A stretch of DNA of 19,894 nucleotides, taken from an uncultured Faecalibacterium sp. GTDB taxonomy: Bacteria > Bacillota > Clostridia > Oscillospirales > Ruminococcaceae. A program made the translations under genes and the position numbers. Positions 19,819 through 19,894 of this stretch are shown here, in pieces. The stretch covers positions 1-19,894 of the forward strand of contig CAKSWU010000029.1 of NCBI GenBank assembly GCA_934513205.1. The letters run 5' to 3'. The stretch's first letter is position 1. Every line of letters begins with the position of its first letter. Below the pieces are notes generated by a model. That model was not told the origin of the DNA. It did not search any database and saw only the letters and a program-made list of their open reading frames with translations.

Positions 19819-19894
19819 TCGTCAGCCGCAAGGCTGAGGCGCACAGGACCTTGAAAATTGAACAATATCGAAAAACTTGTAAGGAACCTTTATG
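19819..19894 (+). promoter_or_regulatory. Leader with boxA-like sequence, probably ahead of a 16S rRNA gene
   Basis: After P2 comes a hairpin with GCAA tetraloop (TCAGCC/GGCTGA, about 19823-19838) and then GGACCTTGAAAATTGAAC, which resembles the boxA-type antitermination sequence found in clostridial rRNA leaders and spacers. The window stops at TTTATG, where a 16S gene could begin within a few bases. The alternative is a protein gene: AAGGAA lies 5 nt before the final ATG. The tandem promoters and boxA favour rRNA. Confidence 0.62.

Overview
The window looks like chromosome from a GC-rich, strictly anaerobic Gram-positive bacterium of the Clostridia, most likely Oscillospiraceae (Faecalibacterium-like). 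The evidence is an oxygen-sensitive class III ribonucleotide reductase, an LPXTG surface protein, an AbrB/SpoVT-type regulator, strong Shine-Dalgarno sites, sigma-A promoters of TTGACA-17-TATAAT type and GC-rich codon use. The assignment is inference; no marker gene is complete here.

Layout. 1-300: the last 43 codons of a gene, probably an integrase, pointing at the 3' end of a CAU-anticodon tRNA. 318-6362: a small membrane protein on the minus strand, then a plus-strand run of membrane protein, GHL10-type glycosidase, lipoprotein, EamA transporter, YgjP-type metalloprotease and polysaccharide flippase, closed by a terminator. 6466-9135: a sortase-anchored beta-helix surface protein with a 21-bp tandem repeat. 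9598-10809: an AbrB-type regulator and an alpha/beta hydrolase in one unit. 11502-12800: a cation/proton antiporter. 13321-14346: a family 2 glycosyltransferase. 14595-16169: a short RecQ on the plus strand. 16347-19234: nrdG and nrdD, transcribed nrdD first. 19600-19894: two tandem near-consensus promoters and a leader that look like the start of an rRNA operon, whose 16S gene would begin at or just beyond the right edge.

The most interesting signal is not a protein. Four intergenic copies (11294-11434, 13021-13155, 16223-16333, 16939-17059) share one architecture: a small hairpin with a conserved 13-nt loop, an A/T-rich spacer, then a 15-16 bp hairpin whose stem sequence differs in every copy but stays base-paired, capped each time by a C(UGCG)G tetraloop and followed by (U)UUUUCAC. 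Each copy lies downstream of a gene and is oriented so that this RNA strand is the strand of that gene (antiporter, glycosyltransferase, recQ, nrdD). This points to a mobile or amplified 3'-UTR/terminator RNA element, possibly with a pseudoknot. Two copies bracket nrdG in inverted orientation. A separate MITE-like palindrome (13184-13313) and a 370-bp hairpin-rich stretch (10920-11293) add to the repeat load.

The genes do not form one pathway. Several serve the cell surface (glycosidase, lipoprotein, flippase, glycosyltransferase, LPXTG adhesin-like protein), and the right side is housekeeping (RecQ, NrdD/NrdG, rRNA).
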